A stretch of DNA of 64,000 nucleotides, taken from Cellulomonas carbonis. GTDB lineage: Bacteria; Actinomycetota; Actinomycetes; Actinomycetales; Cellulomonadaceae. Location of the stretch: contig NZ_BMEB01000004.1 in assembly GCF_014636275.1 (NCBI RefSeq), forward strand, positions 124,001 through 188,000, in the 5' to 3' direction. Numbering within the stretch: position 1 is the first letter of the stretch; every line of letters starts with the position of its first letter. The notes beneath the pieces are model-generated. The model did not search any database and was not told the origin of the DNA. It worked only from the letters and a program-made list of their open reading frames with translations. The position numbers were made by a program, and so were the translations under genes. This document shows, piece by piece, positions 61,913-64,000 of this stretch.

Positions 61913-62512
61913 TCAGACGGCGTCGTCCGGCAGGCCGAGCCAGCGGTGCCAGCCGCCGTGCAGCACGAGCCACGCCATGAGCCCGTACCCGGCCTGGCCG
62001 GGCACGCGCCCGTCGCCCGAGGCGAGGTCCGCGAGCCACTGCTCGTGGTGGACGAGCGGCGTGAACATGTCGACGTAGGGGACGCCGCGTCGGCGAGCGA
62101 CGTCGCCGAGCGCCGACGAGAGCTCCGCCTGGCGGCCCTGGTCCTCGTGCGCCCCTGGTGGCGGGCCGACGACGAAGGTCGCGACCTGCTTCTGCTCGGC
62201 GACGTCGAGCACGTTCGCGAGGTTGAGCCGGCTGCGCGCCAGCGAGATGCCTGCGGACAGGTCCGCGCGGCCGAGAGCGACGACGAGGTGGTGCGGCGAG
62301 TCGGACCGCGGGCCGAACCGGAGCGCGGTCTCACCCTCCCAGCGGCTGCTCAGGCCCGTCGTCGTCTCGCCCGGGACGGCGAGCGTCATGACGAGCGGGG
62401 GCGGCTCCGCGGGTGTGCGGGCCGCGACCCGGCCGACCCAGCCGAGGCCGCGCGGGTCACCTGCCCCGGCGACCAGCTCGTCGCCCACCACGCAGATGCG
62501 TGCTCCCGTCAC
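61913..62512 (-). CDS. GDSL/SGNH-fold protein lacking catalytic Ser and His
   Basis: 199 residues. The block I motif reads VVGDELVAGAGDPRGLGWVG, so the catalytic Ser of GDSL is Glu12. The C-terminal block, normally DGxHP, reads SGDGRVPGQAGYGLMAW, with Val in place of the His. The rest of the SGNH fold, including LVVALGRADLSAGI and VPYVDMFTPLVHHEQWLA, is intact. It is probably not an esterase; binding is more likely. GTG 62512 has GGAGG upstream. Confidence 0.75.
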   Translation of the reverse strand: MTGARICVVGDELVAGAGDPRGLGWVGRVAARTPAEPPPLVMTLAVPGETTTGLSSRWEGETALRFGPRSDSPHHLVVALGRADLSAGISLARSRLNLANVLDVAEQKQVATFVVGPPPGAHEDQGRQAELSSALGDVARRRGVPYVDMFTPLVHHEQWLADLASGDGRVPGQAGYGLMAWLVLHGGWHRWLGLPDDAV

Positions 62513-62633
62513 GTCGCCTCCCGTCCGGCGCCGCGGGGTGCGGCGCGCGGCCCCCATCCTGCCGCACGGCCCGCACCGGGACGGTGAGCACGACACGGTG
62601 GGCCGGCACGGTGACCTGGCCCGGACGGGCCGG

Positions 62634-62771
62634 TCAGACGGTGTCGCGCGGGCCCCGAGGCGGCGGGCGGTGCCCGTACCCGTCCCCGCGGAGCGTCCGG
62701 GGGAGGGCGGAGGCGGACGAGACCGCCGTCGCGAGCACGGCCAGGATGAGGATGAGGTGCACGGTGTCCAT
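62634..62771 (-). CDS. Small single-pass membrane protein
   Basis: 45 residues. A single hydrophobic helix (MDTVHLILILAVLATAVSSA) is followed by an Arg/Pro/Gly-rich tail. It starts at ATG 62771 and lies divergent from the glxA-type regulator 93 bases away. There is no good ribosome binding site. Too short to assign a family; a product of the regulator target type is possible. Confidence 0.45.
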   Translation of the reverse strand: MDTVHLILILAVLATAVSSASALPRTLRGDGYGHRPPPRGPRDTV

Positions 62772-62864
62772 GGCAGAAATCGTGCTCCCGACAAGATCCT
62801 GCCGCGAGTGGCAGAGGGGTCGCTCTGCGTCGATATCCCGCCATCGATGCGGCACACTCGACCC

Positions 62865-63863
62865 ATGCTCCGATCCGTCGCCGCGATCGCGGTCCCCGGT
62901 GTCTCGCCGTTCGAGCTGGCCGTCGCGTGCGAGATCTTCGGCATCGACCGGACAGACACGGGAGGCCCGTCCTTCGACTTCGTCGTGTGCGGGGAGCGCC
63001 CTGGCCCGGTGCCGACCAAGCTCGGGATGGAGATCGTCGTCCATGCGGGCCTGGACGCCACGCACGACGCGGACCTGGTGGTCATGGCCGCGTACGGGGC
63101 GCCCGGCGCGCCGTCGGACGAGGTCCTCGACGCGCTCCGGGCTGCGCACGACCGGGGGGCCTGGGTCCTGAGCCTGTGCAGCGGGGCCTTCGCACTGGGC
63201 TGGGCCGGGCTCCTCGACGGCCGGCGCTGCACCACCCACTGGATGTACACCGAGGACCTCGCGGCCCGGTTCCCCGCCGCGACGGTCGACCCGGACGTCC
63301 TCTACGTCGAGGACCGCGGCGTCGTGACGAGCGCCGGGACGGCGGCCGGCGTCGACGCCGGCCTGCACCTCGTGCGCCGCGAGCTCGGCGCGACCGCCGC
63401 CGCCGCGATCGCGCGACGCATGGTGGTCCCCCCGCACCGCGACGGCGGGCAGGCGCAGTACATCGAGACCCCGGTGCCGGAGCGGGCCGACGGCGAGCTG
63501 GGACCCGTGCTCTCGTGGGTGCTGGACCACCTCGACGAGGAGATCACCGTCCCGCAGCTCGCGCGCCGGGCGCACATGTCGGAGCGGACCTTCGCCCGGC
63601 GGTTCCGCGCGGAGACCGGGACCACGCCGGCCGGGTGGACGGCACGGCAGCGTCTCCTGCGGGCGCAGGAGCTGCTCGAGCGGACGCCGCTGCCGGTCGA
63701 GGAGGTCGCACGCCGCGCGGGCTTCGGCGCGGCGCCCGCGATGCGGCACCACTTCGTCCGCGCGCTCGGCACGACGCCCACCGCGTACCGCCGGACGTTC
63801 GGCGGCCAGCCCGGGGACGCGAGCACGCGGTCCGCCAGCGGCGGCGAGGCCCGGCCGGCCTGA
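62865..63863 (+). CDS. GlxA-type transcriptional regulator (DJ-1/PfpI plus AraC)
   Basis: 332 residues. The N-terminal half is a DJ-1/PfpI-like domain (VAAIAVPGVSPFELAVACEIF, VLSLCSGAFALGWAGLLDGRRC with the elbow Cys). The C-terminal half has two AraC-type helix-turn-helices (VPQLARRAHMSERTFARRFRA and VEEVARRAGFGAAPAMRHHF). Such regulators control amino-acid or amine catabolism; the effector is unknown. ATG 62865 is preferred since CACACT lies six bases upstream, suggesting a leaderless start. A 10-bp hairpin follows. Confidence 0.9.
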   Translation: MLRSVAAIAVPGVSPFELAVACEIFGIDRTDTGGPSFDFVVCGERPGPVPTKLGMEIVVHAGLDATHDADLVVMAAYGAPGAPSDEVLDALRAAHDRGAWVLSLCSGAFALGWAGLLDGRRCTTHWMYTEDLAARFPAATVDPDVLYVEDRGVVTSAGTAAGVDAGLHLVRRELGATAAAAIARRMVVPPHRDGGQAQYIETPVPERADGELGPVLSWVLDHLDEEITVPQLARRAHMSERTFARRFRAETGTTPAGWTARQRLLRAQELLERTPLPVEEVARRAGFGAAPAMRHHFVRALGTTPTAYRRTFGGQPGDASTRSASGGEARPA

Positions 63864-63876
63864 CCTCGCCGCGTCG

Positions 63877-63911
63877 GCGTCCGGGCGTCGTCGGGCCGAC
63901 GGCCCGGACGC
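63877..63911. terminator. Bidirectional hairpin after the GlxA-type gene
   Basis: Perfect ten-base arms GCGTCCGGGC (63877-63886) and GCCCGGACGC (63902-63911) with an inner GTCG/CGAC stem, between convergent stops at 63863 and 63954. Confidence 0.7.
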
Positions 63912-63953
63912 AGGCGCGGGCGGGTGCCGGCCGCTGCCGCTCCGCCCGACGCC

Positions 63954-64000
63954 TCAGCGCTCGAACGCCCCCTGCACCAGCTCGGCCTGCTCGCGGGCGT
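63954..64000 (-). CDS. C-terminal end of an unidentified gene
   Basis: Only the last 15 codons are inside the window, ending AREQAELVQGAFER before TGA at 63956-63954. The frame is convergent with the GlxA-type gene and follows a terminator hairpin, so it is likely a real gene end, but the product cannot be named. Confidence 0.4.
   Translation of the reverse strand, partial: AREQAELVQGAFER

Overview
The window is about 75% G+C with almost exclusively G/C third codon positions, many GTG starts and tightly packed genes. WhiB2, MtrA/MtrB, LpqB, SigR/RsrA, the ribosomal peptide bL37, DUF3499, TIGR03089 and Rv3235-like proteins place it in the Actinomycetota. The overall gene set is most like a Cellulomonas-type member of the Micrococcales (inference from gene content, no search was run). 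No tRNA, rRNA, insertion sequence, prophage or CRISPR array is visible. The one intergenic stretch over 300 bases (59161-59478, before sigR) carries promoters and a probable N-terminal extension of sigR.

Region 1, about 1-21,900, is an envelope-glycan island. It holds a WecB-type epimerase, five GT-A glycosyltransferases (one cut by the window edge), two flippases, two DUF2142 membrane proteins, a DPM1-like transferase paired with DUF2304, dTDP-rhamnose genes rmlC, rmlD and rmlA (rmlB is absent), and a complete pseudaminic-acid pathway: pseB, pseC, a fused pseG-pseH, a SpsF-type pseF and pseI. One large protein of unknown family (15692-16843) lies among the pse genes and is the best candidate for the enzyme that uses the CMP-sugar. 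manA closes the island.

Region 2, about 21,900-33,850, is a conserved actinobacterial block for mannose/rhamnose wall assembly: TIGR03089 protein, WhiB2, a 1231-residue glycosyltransferase/membrane protein, DUF5719, WbbL-type rhamnosyltransferase, a zincin-like protein, DUF3499, a zinc ribbon, phosphomannomutase, Trm112 and an RDD membrane protein. Several of these genes have a TAnnnT -10 box 6-7 bases before the start codon, so they are probably read from leaderless mRNAs.

Region 3, about 33,900-46,000, is an envelope-regulation block: SpoIIM-like protein, a translationally coupled cluster (GDPD-type membrane protein, DUF4129, DUF4350, MoxR, DUF58), then mtrA-mtrB-lpqB and comF.

Region 4, about 46,000-64,000, is housekeeping: ribosome hibernation factor, YcaQ-type glycosylase, secA, Rv3235-like and LysM proteins, a HTH protein, a SAF/CpaB-like protein with a CpaE-like ATPase, hisN, rsgA, DoxX, sigR-rsrA, bL37, a lone pilT, a GDSL-fold protein lacking its catalytic residues, and a GlxA-type regulator. 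Perfect hairpins separate most convergent pairs. The most notable signals are the possible two-isoform architecture of sigR, the PseG-PseH fusion with the unknown transferase, a palindrome over the whiB2 promoter, and a 24-bp tandem duplication across the bL37 stop codon.
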